Shown: positions 15,917 to 26,178 of the stretch, piece by piece
How the letters are laid out: each line of letters begins with the position of its first letter
How positions within the stretch are numbered: the stretch's first letter is position 1
From: Gemmatimonadales bacterium
GTDB taxonomy: Bacteria > Krumholzibacteriota > Krumholzibacteriia > LZORAL124-64-63
DNA: 64,000 nucleotides
Reading direction: 5' to 3'
Assembly: GCA_019038745.1 (NCBI GenBank)
Contig: JAHOYV010000070.1
Span: 62,001 to 126,000, forward strand
The notes under the pieces: model-generated
Told to the model about the DNA's origin: nothing
Database searches by the model: none
Seen by the model: the letters and a program-made list of their open reading frames with translations, nothing else
Made by a program: the position numbers and the translations under genes

Positions 15917-18337
15917 TCACTTGCCGGTCTTGGCCGACCTGTTTTTGTTTTCATTTTTCGATTTCTTCCCTGCCTTGGAGGGGCGGACTACCTGGCCGAC
16001 CAGCGCCAGTTCCAAAACCTCGTCCATGGTCTCCACCAAGTGGACCGTCAGCTTCTTTCTGATCTCGGGAGCAAGCTCGGCGTAATCCTTTTCGTTGTCC
16101 TTGGGAATGATCAGGTGGCGACTCCCGGCCTGAATGGCGGCCACTGCCTTTTCAGGCAACCCCCCGATGGGCAGAACCTTGCCTCGAAGCGTCACCTCAC
16201 CGGTCATCGCGACATCGGCCCGTGCCGGTTGATTACGCAATAGGGAAACGATCCCGGTGGCCATGGCGATCCCGGCGCTGGGGCCGTCCTTGGGGATAGC
16301 ACCTTCCGGGACGTGAATGTGGATCTGGTGCTCCTTGAACCATTCCCCGGACATTTCGCGACAGAGGCCGCGCGCGTAGCTGAGAGCGGTCTCGGCTGAC
16401 TCCTTCATCACATCCTTGAGGTTACCCGTTATAGTGATCTTGCCGGAGCCCGGCACATCAGCCACCTCGATCTCCAGAATCTCGCCCCCGACCACTGTCC
16501 AGGCCAGGCCTACAACAACGCCGACCTCGGCCTCACGATCAAGAATCTGCCGCCGGTATTTAGGAATGCCAAGATACTTCTGCACCGTACGTTCGGTGAC
16601 CGGACCGGGGAATTTCCCGGTACCGGCTTTAAGTTTTGCCACCTTCCGACAAATGCCGGCAATCTCCCGTTCCAGGTTTCGGACTCCGGCCTCCCTGGTA
16701 TAGCCGTCGATGATGGTCAGCAGGGACGACCGTTTGAATGCCCCCTTCCACGCACCCACACCGTTGCGCTTGATCTGGCGAGGGGCCAGAAAACGCTCGG
16801 CGATGATGAGCTTCTCGTGTTCGAGATAACCCGGTAGCCGAATGATTTCCATCCGATCCTCCAGGGCCGGCGGAATCGTATGCAGACTGTTGGCCGTGGT
16901 TATGAACATCACATTACTCAGATCGAACTCGACCTCCATGTAGTGATCACTGAATGAGGAATTCTGCTCGGGGTCCAGCACTTCCAACAGGGCGCTGGCC
17001 GGGTCACCACGGAAATCGGAGCCCATTTTATCGATTTCATCCAACAGAAAAACCGGATTTTTGGTACCCACTTTGCGCAGCGATTCGATGATGCGGCCAG
17101 GCTTGCTGCCGATGTAGGTCCTCCGGTGACCCCGGATTTCGGCCTCGTCACGGACACCGCCCAGGCTGATCCGCACGAATTTCCGGTTCATACTTTCGGC
17201 AATGCTTCGGCCCAGGCTGGTTTTGCCCACGCCCGGAGGTCCGACCAGACAGAGAATAGTTCCCTGCATCTTCTTGGTCAGCTTGTAGACGGCCAGGAAT
17301 TCAAGGATCCGCTCCTTCACCTTTTCCAGTCCGTAGTGGTCGGAGTCCAGTCGTTCCTTTACTGCCGTAGTGTCGATCCTGTCCCGGGATTTTTTCTTCC
17401 ATGGCAGGGACAGCAATGTGTCCAGGTAGTTGCGCAACACCGTGGCTTCCGGGCTCATCGGAGACATGCGTTCCAGGCGAGCCACCTCCCGGCGGGCGAT
17501 TTCAACCGCCTCGGGACTGAGGCTGCTATCCTCGATGCGGGTTAAATATTCATCCAGTTCGGATTCGTCGTCAGTAGTGTATCCGAGCTCTTTGCGAATG
17601 GCGCGCATCTGCTCGTTGAGATAGAACTCGCGCTGATTGCGCTGCACCTGGCTCTGTACCTCGGTGTCTATCCGCTGCTCAACTTCCAGAATATCCAGTT
17701 CGTTGGCCAACACGAGATTGATCCGGTTCAGACGACGTTCAAGGCTGGGTTCTTCCAGCAATTCCTGTTTCAAGGGAACTTTCCCCAGGATGTAGGCGCT
17801 TATGGAATCGCTCATGCGCCCGATTTCATCCAGGTTCAGAACCGAGAGCAGCACCTCGTCCGGAAGGCGCTTGTTCAAACGCACGTACTCCTTGAAGCGT
17901 TCCTTGATGGAACGGCTCAGGGCCTCGATCTCGGTACCGGCGGCCTCTTCGGCGATCAGGGGCTCCACCTGAACTTCCAGAAACCCATCCACCTCCACGA
18001 CGTCCTTGACGTGGACCCTGGCTACACCTTCGACGAGGATCTTCAACGTCTCGTCCGGGGTGCGAATAATCTGCAGGACCTTGATGACCGTGCCCACGGT
18101 AAAGAGGTCATCCGCTCCCGGCGCCTCGGTGGTCGGATCCCGCTGAGCCACAACACAGAAATATTTATCCCGATCCATGGCCGCGTCCACGGCCGCCACG
18201 GATTGACTGCGGCCCACCAGAAGGGGTGTAACCATGTAGGGAAATACCACCACGTCCCTCAGCGGGAGCATGGGAAGTTCCCCGGGGATCAGGAGATCTT
18301 CTCCATCCCTGGCAATCATGAAATCATACGGGCTCAT
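15917..18337 (-). CDS. lon: ATP-dependent protease Lon
   Basis: An 806-residue AAA+ serine protease that degrades misfolded and regulatory proteins. Domains: the N-terminal LON substrate-binding domain (LPMLPLRDVVVFPYMVTPL onward), a coiled region, the AAA+ module with Walker A GPPGVGKTSLG near 364 and Walker B LLDEIDKMG, and the protease domain with PKDGPSAG (Ser near 686) and the Lys in KVLPIGGLPEKAVAA. ATG at 18337 was chosen because AGGAGA lies just upstream and it gives the normal N-terminus; the frame is open to 18397. The basic tail after about 790 (Lys/Asn-rich) is a modest extension. Positioned between clpX and engB. Confidence 0.96.
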   Translation of the reverse strand: MSPYDFMIARDGEDLLIPGELPMLPLRDVVVFPYMVTPLLVGRSQSVAAVDAAMDRDKYFCVVAQRDPTTEAPGADDLFTVGTVIKVLQIIRTPDETLKILVEGVARVHVKDVVEVDGFLEVQVEPLIAEEAAGTEIEALSRSIKERFKEYVRLNKRLPDEVLLSVLNLDEIGRMSDSISAYILGKVPLKQELLEEPSLERRLNRINLVLANELDILEVEQRIDTEVQSQVQRNQREFYLNEQMRAIRKELGYTTDDESELDEYLTRIEDSSLSPEAVEIARREVARLERMSPMSPEATVLRNYLDTLLSLPWKKKSRDRIDTTAVKERLDSDHYGLEKVKERILEFLAVYKLTKKMQGTILCLVGPPGVGKTSLGRSIAESMNRKFVRISLGGVRDEAEIRGHRRTYIGSKPGRIIESLRKVGTKNPVFLLDEIDKMGSDFRGDPASALLEVLDPEQNSSFSDHYMEVEFDLSNVMFITTANSLHTIPPALEDRMEIIRLPGYLEHEKLIIAERFLAPRQIKRNGVGAWKGAFKRSSLLTIIDGYTREAGVRNLEREIAGICRKVAKLKAGTGKFPGPVTERTVQKYLGIPKYRRQILDREAEVGVVVGLAWTVVGGEILEIEVADVPGSGKITITGNLKDVMKESAETALSYARGLCREMSGEWFKEHQIHIHVPEGAIPKDGPSAGIAMATGIVSLLRNQPARADVAMTGEVTLRGKVLPIGGLPEKAVAAIQAGSRHLIIPKDNEKDYAELAPEIRKKLTVHLVETMDEVLELALVGQVVRPSKAGKKSKNENKNRSAKTGK

Positions 18338-18448
18338 GTTTCTCCTGTTGGATCGAGAGCAACCTTTACGGTTCCGGAAATCGGCAAACGCGCGCATCCA
18401 TCAGTGTGGCACCGGCCCTGGTGGATGACAAGAAATCCCTTGGCGTGA

Positions 18449-19711
18449 TCAGGCTTCTTTGAGGTCGGTTGGCGATGTGCCCAGCACGACTTCGGGCTCG
18501 GTCTGTTTCTGGACCGTTTCCCGGGTTATGATAACCTGCCGTACATCCTCTTGGGAAGGAATCTCGAACATTGTGCCACGCATGATCCCCTCGAGGATCG
18601 AACGCAATCCCCGTGCACCGGTCTTTCGCTCGATGGCGAGGTCGGCGATGGCCTCCAGGGCCCCGGGTTCGAAAACCAGCTCCACATCCTCCATGTCCAA
18701 CAGTTTCTGGTACTGCTTGGTCAGGCTGTTGCGAGGCTCGGTCAGGATTCGCTCCATGGCGTCCCGGTCCAGTTCGTGCATGTGGGTCACGACCGGCAAC
18801 CGTCCGATCAATTCAGGGATCAAACCAAATTTCATCAGGTCCTGGGGCTGAACCAGACCCAGGAATTCTTCCCTCTCCTGAACGGCGGTGAATTCTTCCT
18901 CCCGCGCAAATCCCAGAACGTTCTTCCCCACTCGGCGCTCCACGATCTTTTCCAGGCCCTGGAACGCTCCTCCACAGATGAAAAGGATATTGCGTGTATT
19001 TACTTCAAGATACTTCTGCTGCGGGTGTTTGCGCCCGCCCTGGGGCGGCACGTTGGCCACGGTGCCCTCGAGAATCTTCAGCAACGCCTGCTGGACACCC
19101 TCTCCGGAAACGTCGCGGGTGATGGAGGGGTTGCCGCTCTTGCGCCCGATCTTGTCTATCTCATCAACGTAGACGATTCCCTGTTCGGCGGCCGGAATGT
19201 TATAGTCCGCCGACTGCAGCAGACGCACCAGGATATTCTCGACATCTTCTCCAACATAACCGGCCTCGGTCAGGGCCGTGGCGTCGGCGATGGCGAAAGG
19301 AACGTTGAGAAACTTGGCCAGTGTCTGGGCCAACAGCGTTTTGCCCGTGCCGGTGTTGCCCAGCAGGAGGATGTTGCTTTTGTCAATCTCCACCCCGTCA
19401 CCGGACTTCCGCTGGTGTATCCGTTTGAAGTGGTTATACACTGCAACGGCCAGACTTACCTTGGCTTCTTCCTGGCTGATAACGTATTGGTCCAGGTGGT
19501 CGCGGATTTCCTGGGGTGCAGGAAATTTGGGCGGAGCCAGGGAAGCCTCGTCCAGTAATTCACCCTCCAGGATGTCGCTGCATAGCTTGATGCATTCACT
19601 GCAGATATACACACTGGAAGGCCCGGCGACGAGCTTTGCCACCTCATCCTGGCCTCGTGCGCAGAACGAACATTTTATCATTTGGGGACTGCCGTTCTGA
19701 CGACGCTTCAT
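18449..19711 (-). CDS. clpX: ClpX, ATPase subunit of ClpXP
   Basis: A 420-residue AAA+ unfoldase that feeds tagged proteins to ClpP. The N-terminal zinc-binding domain has CSFC and CSEC. Walker A is [14 protein letters not shown] near 118 and Walker B is [10 protein letters not shown]; the pore-2 and sensor regions ([19 protein letters not shown]) and the ClpP-docking region ([20 protein letters not shown]) follow. ATG at 19711 was chosen for its GGAG site and conserved start; the frame is open 13 codons further. It follows clpP by about 70 nt and precedes lon. Confidence 0.96.
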   Translation of the reverse strand: MKRRQNGSPQMIKCSFCARGQDEVAKLVAGPSSVYICSECIKLCSDILEGELLDEASLAPPKFPAPQEIRDHLDQYVISQEEAKVSLAVAVYNHFKRIHQRKSGDGVEIDKSNILLLGNTGTGKTLLAQTLAKFLNVPFAIADATALTEAGYVGEDVENILVRLLQSADYNIPAAEQGIVYVDEIDKIGRKSGNPSITRDVSGEGVQQALLKILEGTVANVPPQGGRKHPQQKYLEVNTRNILFICGGAFQGLEKIVERRVGKNVLGFAREEEFTAVQEREEFLGLVQPQDLMKFGLIPELIGRLPVVTHMHELDRDAMERILTEPRNSLTKQYQKLLDMEDVELVFEPGALEAIADLAIERKTGARGLRSILEGIMRGTMFEIPSQEDVRQVIITRETVQKQTEPEVVLGTSPTDLKEA

Positions 19712-19780
19712 TGCAACTCCGCTAGGTCCGTCTGAGTCGGACCTGGTCATTAATGATTGAAACCCGGGCAGGTGTCCGGA

Positions 19781-20410
19781 CTACTTTTTCTTGTTTTTGC
19801 CCTTGTCTGGCTTGTCTTCCTCGCTGATCTCGCTCCGGCTCTCAATCACCTTGTCCACTAAACCGTATTCCTGGGCTTCATCGGCAGACATGAAGAAATC
19901 ACGATCACTGTCCTTGGCGATCTTTTCCGATGTCTGGCCCGTGTGCTTGGACAAAATCTCATAGAGCTTGTCGCGGATGTTGAGGATCTCCTTGGTGTAA
20001 ATCTCCAACATGCTGGCTTGACCCTGACTACCTCCGAGCGGCTGATGAATCATGACGCGGGAATTCTTCAGGGCCGACCGTTTTCCCTTGGCACCGGCAG
20101 CCAACAACACCGCACCCATGCTTGCCGCCTGGCCCATGCAGATCGTAACCACATCATTTGTAATGTATTGAATCGTATCATAGATGGCAAGGCCGGCCGT
20201 TACGCTACCGCCCGGACTGTTGATGTACAGATAAATGTCCCGATCAGGGTCTTCGGCCTGCAGAAAAAGCATCTGGGCGATAACTAGATTCGCGATGTTG
20301 TCATCCACCGGGAAGCCCAGAAATATAATTCGATCCTTCAATAATCGCGAGTAGATATCATAGGCGCGTTCGCCATGACTGGTCTGATCTACAACAACGG
20401 GTACCAGCAT
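19781..20410 (-). CDS. clpP: ClpP protease subunit
   Basis: A 209-residue serine peptidase that forms the tetradecameric chamber of ClpXP. The catalytic triad is visible: Ser97 in [10 protein letters not shown], His near 122 in [10 protein letters not shown], and Asp near 171 in [31 protein letters not shown] is the oxyanion-hole glycine region. The C-terminus is Lys/Asp-rich. Its ATG overlaps the tig stop (TAATG), so translation is coupled to trigger factor. Confidence 0.97.
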   Translation of the reverse strand: MLVPVVVDQTSHGERAYDIYSRLLKDRIIFLGFPVDDNIANLVIAQMLFLQAEDPDRDIYLYINSPGGSVTAGLAIYDTIQYITNDVVTICMGQAASMGAVLLAAGAKGKRSALKNSRVMIHQPLGGSQGQASMLEIYTKEILNIRDKLYEILSKHTGQTSEKIAKDSDRDFFMSADEAQEYGLVDKVIESRSEISEEDKPDKGKNKKK

Positions 20411-21759
20411 TACTTCTCCTCTTCCATTAGGATATCCGCATCAGCGGCAACCGGTTCGATCTCGGCCCGGGAGAGCAGGAAATCATAGGTCTTGCGATCC
20501 AGGAGATCATACTCCAAGCGGCCTTTTTCTTCGCCACTTTCGATGAACTGACGGTATTGGTCAACATCGAAACCATTTTCGGCGGCAATCTGCTTGACTC
20601 GTTCATCGACATCTTCAGCCGAAACCTTGATCTCTTCCTGCTTCTGCACCGAATCCAGCAGAAGCATGCCCTTCAATGACCTCTCGGCATGAGGGCGTCC
20701 CGTCTCCATATACTCCTTGTCCTCTTCCTCGTTTTGAGCCCGACCCATAGTTTGATTGCGGCTGTGCATTTCCTCCAGGCCGGCCTCCAAGTACTTGGTC
20801 ACCATCGATGGTGCTAGGGAAACCTCGTTACGGGCGATGAGTTCCCGTACGATCTGCTGATCCATTTCCACTTTGATGCGCCGTTCGCTTTCCTTTTCCA
20901 GGTCCTGACGGATGTCCTGCTTCAGTTCATCCAAGGACTTGCCTTCACTGATGTCGGCGGCGAACTCATCATTTAGTTCGGGAACAGCCTTCTCGGCCAC
21001 TTCTTTAATTTCGCAATGGAAGACGAGGGTTTGGCCCTTCAGGGAATCATTGGTGTGGTCCTCGGGATAATTCACTGAGATATCCAGTGAATCACCCGCT
21101 TTTGCTTCCGCCAATGCCTCATTAAAAGCCGGAAGATTGTTCTCCGACCCCAGAACGAGCCGCTGATCCTGGATGGTTTGCCCGGTATTGGGCTCGCCAT
21201 CCCAAGCTTGGGGTGTCAAATCCACCAGGAGTTGATCCCCCTCGGAAGCGGGCCGGTCCACCTCGTTGAAGGAAGCCTTGCTCTCACGCAGGCGTTCAAG
21301 GACTTCCGTCTCTTCGGCGTCGGTTACTTCAACCGCCCGCTGCTTGACAGGGATACCCTCGTAACCGGAAGCCGATACATCGGGACGAACCTCTACCTCA
21401 AGATCGAACTTCAAGACTCCATCATCGGGGAAATCCAGGTTCTCCAGCGCAGGGTCCGTGATGGGATTCAGCTTGTGCTCAAGAACCCCGACCATCCAGG
21501 CCTGTGGCACCAGTCCCTCCAGGGTCTCCATGCGTAACACACCACCCATTTCCTTCTCCACCAAGGCCTTGGGCGTTTTACCCTTGCGGTATCCCTGCTT
21601 CTGGTGGCCCTTGACCGCCTTCTTCAAACGGGTGGCGTATTCCTTATCGAAGTGAGCCCGGGATATTTCCACCTTCACTACCCGCTTCCAAGGCTCGGGA
21701 GCCTCCAGGGTAGTTGCAATGGGCTTGGGCTGGGGCTCGGTGTTCTGATTCTCGACCAT
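20410..21759 (-). CDS. tig: Trigger factor
   Basis: A 449-residue ribosome-bound chaperone and prolyl isomerase. The N-terminal ribosome-binding domain ends in the signature region [14 protein letters not shown], near residue 60. A degenerate FKBP-type PPIase domain lies at about 165-250 ([13 protein letters not shown] onward), and the C-terminal helical chaperone arms follow ([20 protein letters not shown]). GAGGA precedes the ATG. It is the first gene of the tig-clpP-clpX-lon-engB block and lies downstream of tRNA-Leu on the same strand. Confidence 0.95.
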   Translation of the reverse strand: MVENQNTEPQPKPIATTLEAPEPWKRVVKVEISRAHFDKEYATRLKKAVKGHQKQGYRKGKTPKALVEKEMGGVLRMETLEGLVPQAWMVGVLEHKLNPITDPALENLDFPDDGVLKFDLEVEVRPDVSASGYEGIPVKQRAVEVTDAEETEVLERLRESKASFNEVDRPASEGDQLLVDLTPQAWDGEPNTGQTIQDQRLVLGSENNLPAFNEALAEAKAGDSLDISVNYPEDHTNDSLKGQTLVFHCEIKEVAEKAVPELNDEFAADISEGKSLDELKQDIRQDLEKESERRIKVEMDQQIVRELIARNEVSLAPSMVTKYLEAGLEEMHSRNQTMGRAQNEEEDKEYMETGRPHAERSLKGMLLLDSVQKQEEIKVSAEDVDERVKQIAAENGFDVDQYRQFIESGEEKGRLEYDLLDRKTYDFLLSRAEIEPVAADADILMEEEK

Positions 21760-21875
21760 GGGAATTCATCCTCATTTTTCCGGGCTACGGGCCCGAGCAA
21801 GGGACCAGAAGTTGATCCCGGTCCGTCTCGTTTCTCTATTCAACCAAAACAATTCAAGTCCTGGTCGACGATGGT

Positions 21876-21960
21876 TGGTGCGAGAGGGGGGACTCGAACC
21901 CCCACGGGTTTCCCCACAGGAACCTAAATCCTGCGCGTCTGCCAGTTCCGCCACTCTCGC
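21876..21960 (-). tRNA. tRNA-Leu (anticodon UAG)
   Basis: Class II tRNA of 85 nt on minus with acceptor GCGAGAG/CTCTCGC, anticodon stem CAGGA/TCCTG and loop TTTAGGT giving UAG, a long variable arm (TGGGGAAACC region), and T-loop GGTTCGAGTCC. ACCA is encoded at the 3' end. About 115 nt upstream of tig, same strand. Confidence 0.95.
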
Positions 21961-22056
21961 CTCCGGGAAAGGCGCAAATCAAATCGCTTGACCCTTTATG
22001 CCGAATGGCACGCTGTCGTTCCCCCGGGAACCGAGCGATCAGCAACGGGCGGCGTC

Positions 22057-22085
22057 AATATAGTCTGCCCAAAAAAACCGGTCAA
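22057..22085 (-). promoter_or_regulatory. Promoter of tRNA-Leu (and probably tig)
   Basis: Minus strand TTGACC (22085-22080), 17-nt spacer, TATATT (22062-22057), about 95 nt before the tRNA. No terminator is evident between tRNA-Leu and tig, so read-through into the chaperone-protease block is plausible. Confidence 0.65.
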
Positions 22086-22099
22086 GGGCCCCGTACCGG
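22071..22099 (-). terminator. Candidate terminator of the NtrC-type regulator gene
   Basis: Minus strand hairpin CCGGT/ACCGG (22099-22078, 12-nt loop) followed directly by seven T (22077-22071), just past the regulator stop. It overlaps the tRNA-Leu promoter. Confidence 0.5.
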
Positions 22100-22102
22100 G
22101 GT

Positions 22103-23512
22103 TTACTGCAATTTTCGGTAAATGGTTCGAGCGGCGATTCCCAGAATGTAGGCCGCCGTCTCCTTGTCACCATTGGTACTATCCAGGGTGGCCTGGATCA
22201 ATTTCAATTCGGCATCCCGCAAGGTCGTTCCCACCGGGATGTTAAGTGAATCAAATCTCTGCCGCCCCTGCAAAACAGAACGGGGAAGCACATCGCTGCT
22301 GATGAATTCTCCCTTGCTCATCACGACCGCCCGCTCCACCGCGTTTTCCAGTTCCCGGACATTGCCCGGCCAGGAATATCGGGTCAGAGCATCAAGGGAA
22401 CCCGAGCTGAACCCCTGCAGGTTCTTTTTGTTCTTCTCGTTGTAGATATGCAGAAAGAAGTTGGCCAATAGTATCACGTCATCACCGCGATCCCGCAATG
22501 AGGGCAATTCAAGGTTGATAACGTCCAGCCGGTAGTAAAGATCTTCCCGGAAACGTCCCTCTGAAACCGCCAAGGAAAGGTCAGCGTTGGTTGCGGCGAT
22601 GATCCGAACATCCACCTGGATGGGCTCGCCTCCCCCCAGTCGCTCGATGGTATTCTCCTGCAGGACTCGGAGCAGTTTGACTTGGGTGGTCAGGGACATC
22701 TCCCCGACCTCGTCCAGAAAAAGGGTACCTCGATGGGCTATTTCGAATCGTCCTTGCCGGCGGCCGACCGCCCCGGTAAATGCACCTGCTTCGTAACCGA
22801 ACAGCTCGGCCTCCAGCAAGGTCTCGGGCAGGGCGGCGCAACTAACGCGGACCATACTCTGCTTGGAGCGGTCGCTCCAGCGATGGATCGCGGACGCGAA
22901 AATTTCCTTTCCAGTCCCACTCTCCCCGGTCAACAGGATGGTGGCGGTGCTGGAAGCCACTTGCTTGGCCGTCTCCATCGCATCCCGCATCACATCGCTG
23001 TTGCCAATAATGTCATGCATGCCCTGGATCTCATCCAACCGTCGCCGCAACTCAAGGTTCTCCGCCAGCAGGTGTTGCTTCTCCAGGGCCTTGCCCACAA
23101 CCTTCAAGGTGGTAGTGATGGAGAAGGGTTTTTCTATGAAGTCGTAGGCCCCGACCTTCATGGCCTCCACGGCGGTCTCGATTGTGCCGTGGCCGGTGAT
23201 GATAACGAATTCCGTGGCAGGGGAAATAACCTGGGCGGCCTTCAAAAGGTCCAGCCCCCCCATCCGGGGCATCTGCAAATCCGACAGGACGAGGTGAATC
23301 GTCTCCTGCCGCAGAATCATCAGACCCTCTTCACCGTTTCCGGCGGTGAACACCTGATAACCATTTCGGTTCAACAACTTACTGAGAGCCCGGCACAGCT
23401 CCGGTTCGTCATCAACCACCAGGATAGTGGCCTTGATCTCTTCCTGATCAGTGAGGGAACTTCCCTCGGCCTCCGCCCCCAATGGCGTTTCCGTTTCCTT
23501 GTTCTCGGTCAT
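22103..23512 (-). CDS. NtrC-family sigma-54-dependent response regulator
   Basis: A 469-residue activator. The receiver domain (about 28-145) has the acidic pair VVDDE and phospho-acceptor Asp78 in VLSDLQMPRMGG. The AAA+ sigma-54 interaction domain has Walker A GESGTGKEIFAS, the GAFTGA loop (YEAGAFTGAVGRR) that contacts sigma-54, and Walker B TLFLDEVGEM. The C-terminal Fis-type helix-turn-helix ends AAYILGIAARTIYRKLQ. ATG at 23512 is preferred (GAGG 5 nt upstream); an in-frame GTG lies at 23530. No kinase gene is adjacent. It follows the CoA-transferase gene by 80 nt on the same strand, so it could control that set. Confidence 0.92.
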   Translation of the reverse strand: MTENKETETPLGAEAEGSSLTDQEEIKATILVVDDEPELCRALSKLLNRNGYQVFTAGNGEEGLMILRQETIHLVLSDLQMPRMGGLDLLKAAQVISPATEFVIITGHGTIETAVEAMKVGAYDFIEKPFSITTTLKVVGKALEKQHLLAENLELRRRLDEIQGMHDIIGNSDVMRDAMETAKQVASSTATILLTGESGTGKEIFASAIHRWSDRSKQSMVRVSCAALPETLLEAELFGYEAGAFTGAVGRRQGRFEIAHRGTLFLDEVGEMSLTTQVKLLRVLQENTIERLGGGEPIQVDVRIIAATNADLSLAVSEGRFREDLYYRLDVINLELPSLRDRGDDVILLANFFLHIYNEKNKKNLQGFSSGSLDALTRYSWPGNVRELENAVERAVVMSKGEFISSDVLPRSVLQGRQRFDSLNIPVGTTLRDAELKLIQATLDSTNGDKETAAYILGIAARTIYRKLQ

Positions 23513-23591
23513 AGCTCCCTCTGGATCCACTTCGGATTCCGGCCCTTGCTGTCAACACAATGGGACAATTTGTCACCGGACTGACTAATTG

Positions 23592-24911
23592 TCAACCGAT
23601 TCCCGGAAACAGTCTCCCGAAAAGGCCTCGCCCATGCGCCGATTCCAACAGGGTTTCCCGAAAATCCGGATGCGCAATACTGATCAAGGCCTCCGCCCGT
23701 TGGCGAACGTTTCTTCCCAGCAAATGGGCCACTCCGAACTCGGTAACCACCACGTGGACGTCCGCCCGGGTCACCACTACACCCGAACCGGGATCCAGGT
23801 TGGGAACGATGCGGGAGATATGGCCGTCGCTGGTGGTCGAAGGTACGGCGATGATCGGCAGACCACCCTTGCTCATGGCTGCACCGCGCATGAAGTCCGC
23901 CTGGCCGCCAAACCCGCTGAAGATGGTCTCCCCAATCGAGTCGGAGCAGACCTGGCCGGTCAGATCAATCTGGATGGCAGCATTGACTGCCACCATGTTG
24001 TCGTTGGCCGCGATGTTGATGGGATGATTAACATAGTCGGTTTGATGGAATTCCAGCAGTGCGTTGTCATGGGCGAAATCGTACACTTCCCGCGTACCCA
24101 TGATGAAGCCTGCCACCACTTTCCCGGTATGGAAATTTTTTGCTTCGCCGGTCACCACTCCCTTGTCGACCAGACCCGGCAAGGCCTCGGTGAACATTTC
24201 CGTGTGGACTCCCAAATCCTTGCGGTCGTCCAGGTGATCCAAAACTGCGTTGGGAATGGACCCCAAACCAAGTTGTAGGCAAGCTTTGTCCTCGATCAGG
24301 GAAGCGATGTTCCGTCCGATTTCCTTCTCCACATCTGAAGGAACCTGGGGCCTGAATTCGTCCAGATCCCTATCCACTTCAACGAAAGCATCAACTTTGG
24401 AAATGTGGATGAAACTGTCCCCAAGAGTTCGGGGCATCTGGCGATTCACTTCGGCGATGATGAATTTGGCCGACAGGGCCGCCGGTTTGGTCACCCCCAC
24501 CTCGATCCCGAAACTACAGAATCCATGCTCGTCAGGCGGGCTCAGGATAACCATAGCACAATCCAGGGGCAGAACCTTCCGCCGGAAGAGCCTTGCCATT
24601 TCATGCAGATGGACCGGTACGTAGTCAGCGCGTCCCTCGTTCACCGCCTCGCGTGTATTGGATCCCACGAAACAATCATTCAGCCGGAAACTACCCTTCA
24701 TCTCCGGAGCCAGGTAGGGAGCATCCCCCAGGGTCAGGTGATGAATAATCTCAACATCCTGGAGTTCATCGGCCCGCTGAGTAAGAGCGGTGATCAGCTC
24801 GTGGGGAGTTGCGCATCCGGACCCCACGTACACCTTGTTCCCACTTTTGATCGAACTGACTGCCTCCTGTGCCGACTTCAAACGGGATCGGTAGATCTGC
24901 ATCCAGCTCAT
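23592..24911 (-). CDS. Acetyl-CoA hydrolase / 4-hydroxybutyrate CoA-transferase family protein
   Basis: A 439-residue class I-type CoA-transferase that moves CoA between acyl-CoA and a carboxylic acid. Visible family features are GSGCATPHELITAL at the N-terminus, VSPPDEHG-like text (LSPPDEHGFCSFG), the glycine loop LQLGLGSIPNAVL, the catalytic Glu238 in GVHTEMFTEAL, and FSGFGGQADFMRGA near the C-terminus. The long open frame to 25148 is spurious: the ATG at 24911 overlaps the stop of the upstream gene (ATGA). It lies at the end of a ferredoxin-oxidoreductase-dehydrogenase set and would release the free acid from the acyl-CoA that the set makes. Acceptor not determinable. Confidence 0.9.
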   Translation of the reverse strand: MSWMQIYRSRLKSAQEAVSSIKSGNKVYVGSGCATPHELITALTQRADELQDVEIIHHLTLGDAPYLAPEMKGSFRLNDCFVGSNTREAVNEGRADYVPVHLHEMARLFRRKVLPLDCAMVILSPPDEHGFCSFGIEVGVTKPAALSAKFIIAEVNRQMPRTLGDSFIHISKVDAFVEVDRDLDEFRPQVPSDVEKEIGRNIASLIEDKACLQLGLGSIPNAVLDHLDDRKDLGVHTEMFTEALPGLVDKGVVTGEAKNFHTGKVVAGFIMGTREVYDFAHDNALLEFHQTDYVNHPINIAANDNMVAVNAAIQIDLTGQVCSDSIGETIFSGFGGQADFMRGAAMSKGGLPIIAVPSTTSDGHISRIVPNLDPGSGVVVTRADVHVVVTEFGVAHLLGRNVRQRAEALISIAHPDFRETLLESAHGRGLFGRLFPGIG

Positions 24912-26038
24912 GAGGTACCCCCGGTCAGAAGGTCCGCCACCGGAACAGGGTCGATTCCCATATTGGCGGCCAGGCCGGGATGAGTCACTTGCCCACCCAT
25001 GATATTGACTCCATGGGCCAAGGCAGGATCGTTGGCCAGGGCCTGCTTGAGGGGTTGCTCGACCACTGAGCACACATACGGCAAAGTGGCGTTGCATAAG
25101 GCATAGGAAGCCGAGCGGGCGACAAGGCTGGTCAGATTGGGGACACAATAATGGGTAATCCCATCCACGACATACGATGGATCAGACAAGCGTGTGGGAC
25201 GACTCGTTTCGAAACACCCGCCCTGATCAATGGAGATGTCGATGATCAGACTCTTCTCGCGCAATAGGCCGATCATCTCCTTGGTAACCAGGTGTGGCGT
25301 GCGGGTACCGGGTATCAAAACGGCTCCGACCACGACGTCGGCATAGCCCAGGACCTTGCGCAAGGCGGCTTCATTGGCCTTGAAGGTCGTGACTTGACCG
25401 GGGAAGGTCCAGTCGATCTCGCTGATCCGACCGTAGTCCGAATCAAGCAACGTCACCCGGGCCCCAGCTCCGACACAGGCCCGAACGGCATTCCGGCCCA
25501 CAGTCCCCGCCCCAATAACGACAACCTCGGCAGGAGGCACTGCGGGCGCTCCACCCAGTAGAATACCGAGCCCGCCATGGTCCGTCTGCAGGTACTTCGA
25601 TGCGATCTGCGGCACCATTCGTCCCGCGATCTGGGATAACGGGCGCAAGACGGGCAAGGATCCAGACTCCTCCTGGATCGTGACGAAATCGATGGCGGTA
25701 CAGTTCCGCTCCCGCAACAGGCTGATCAAGGCCGGATCCCCCACCGCCAGATTCATCACCGACATCAAGACCTGATCTTCGGTAATAAACGGGTATTCCT
25801 CGGGCACGGGTTTGTTCACCATTACGATGACGTCGGCTCGTCCGTAAACCTCCGCCAGATCATGGACTACCCTGGCCCCCGACTCCTGATACATTTGATC
25901 GGAAAAACCGGCCCCGTGGCCGGCTTTACGTTCAACGATGACTTCGGAGCCGGCGGCAGTCAGGTTCCGGACGGCCCGAGGCGGCAGCCCCACCCTGAAT
26001 TCATCCAACGAGCGGGTGCGCGGTATCCCGATAATCAT
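24908..26038 (-). CDS. Alanine dehydrogenase-family protein with altered active site
   Basis: A 376-residue NAD-binding protein of the Ald/PNT family. It starts MIIGIPR, keeps Arg15 (substrate carboxylate), the Rossmann motif VVIGAGTVGRNA (about 173-184) and Asp271 in IDISIDQGGCFE, and it has normal Ald length. The catalytic Lys75 of KVKEP is Asn in MVNKP (residue 75), and the catalytic His96 of LHLA is Asn in MNLA (residue 96). This is by my alignment to remembered Bacillus and Mycobacterium Ald sequences. It therefore may act on another amino acid or not as a standard alanine dehydrogenase. AGGAGG precedes the ATG. Coupled to the CoA-transferase gene by ATGA. Confidence 0.85.
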   Translation of the reverse strand: MIIGIPRTRSLDEFRVGLPPRAVRNLTAAGSEVIVERKAGHGAGFSDQMYQESGARVVHDLAEVYGRADVIVMVNKPVPEEYPFITEDQVLMSVMNLAVGDPALISLLRERNCTAIDFVTIQEESGSLPVLRPLSQIAGRMVPQIASKYLQTDHGGLGILLGGAPAVPPAEVVVIGAGTVGRNAVRACVGAGARVTLLDSDYGRISEIDWTFPGQVTTFKANEAALRKVLGYADVVVGAVLIPGTRTPHLVTKEMIGLLREKSLIIDISIDQGGCFETSRPTRLSDPSYVVDGITHYCVPNLTSLVARSASYALCNATLPYVCSVVEQPLKQALANDPALAHGVNIMGGQVTHPGLAANMGIDPVPVADLLTGGTS

Positions 26039-26178
26039 TTCCCTATCCTCCTGACAGGTGAGTATTCATCCAGTTCCAGACGGAGAACTTACGCTTCAAA
26101 AAATGGCCGACCCATCCCTGTGGGCCGGCCAAGTTGTCACGGGATCCGCCCAGCGGAATCTCCCGGTGGCGAACAGGG

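Noticed and set aside
18551..19558. A 335-codon plus-strand frame over clpX
   Set aside because: Antisense shadow of a certain ClpX; no ribosome site and unnatural composition.
15917..21759. The tig-clpP-clpX-lon-engB order as a novel cluster
   Set aside because: A comparable order is known in Bacillus and other bacteria; it is conserved housekeeping.
24912..25148. N-terminal extension of the CoA-transferase frame
   Set aside because: It overlaps the Ald-like gene and reads as non-protein text; the ATGA junction at 24908-24911 fixes the start.
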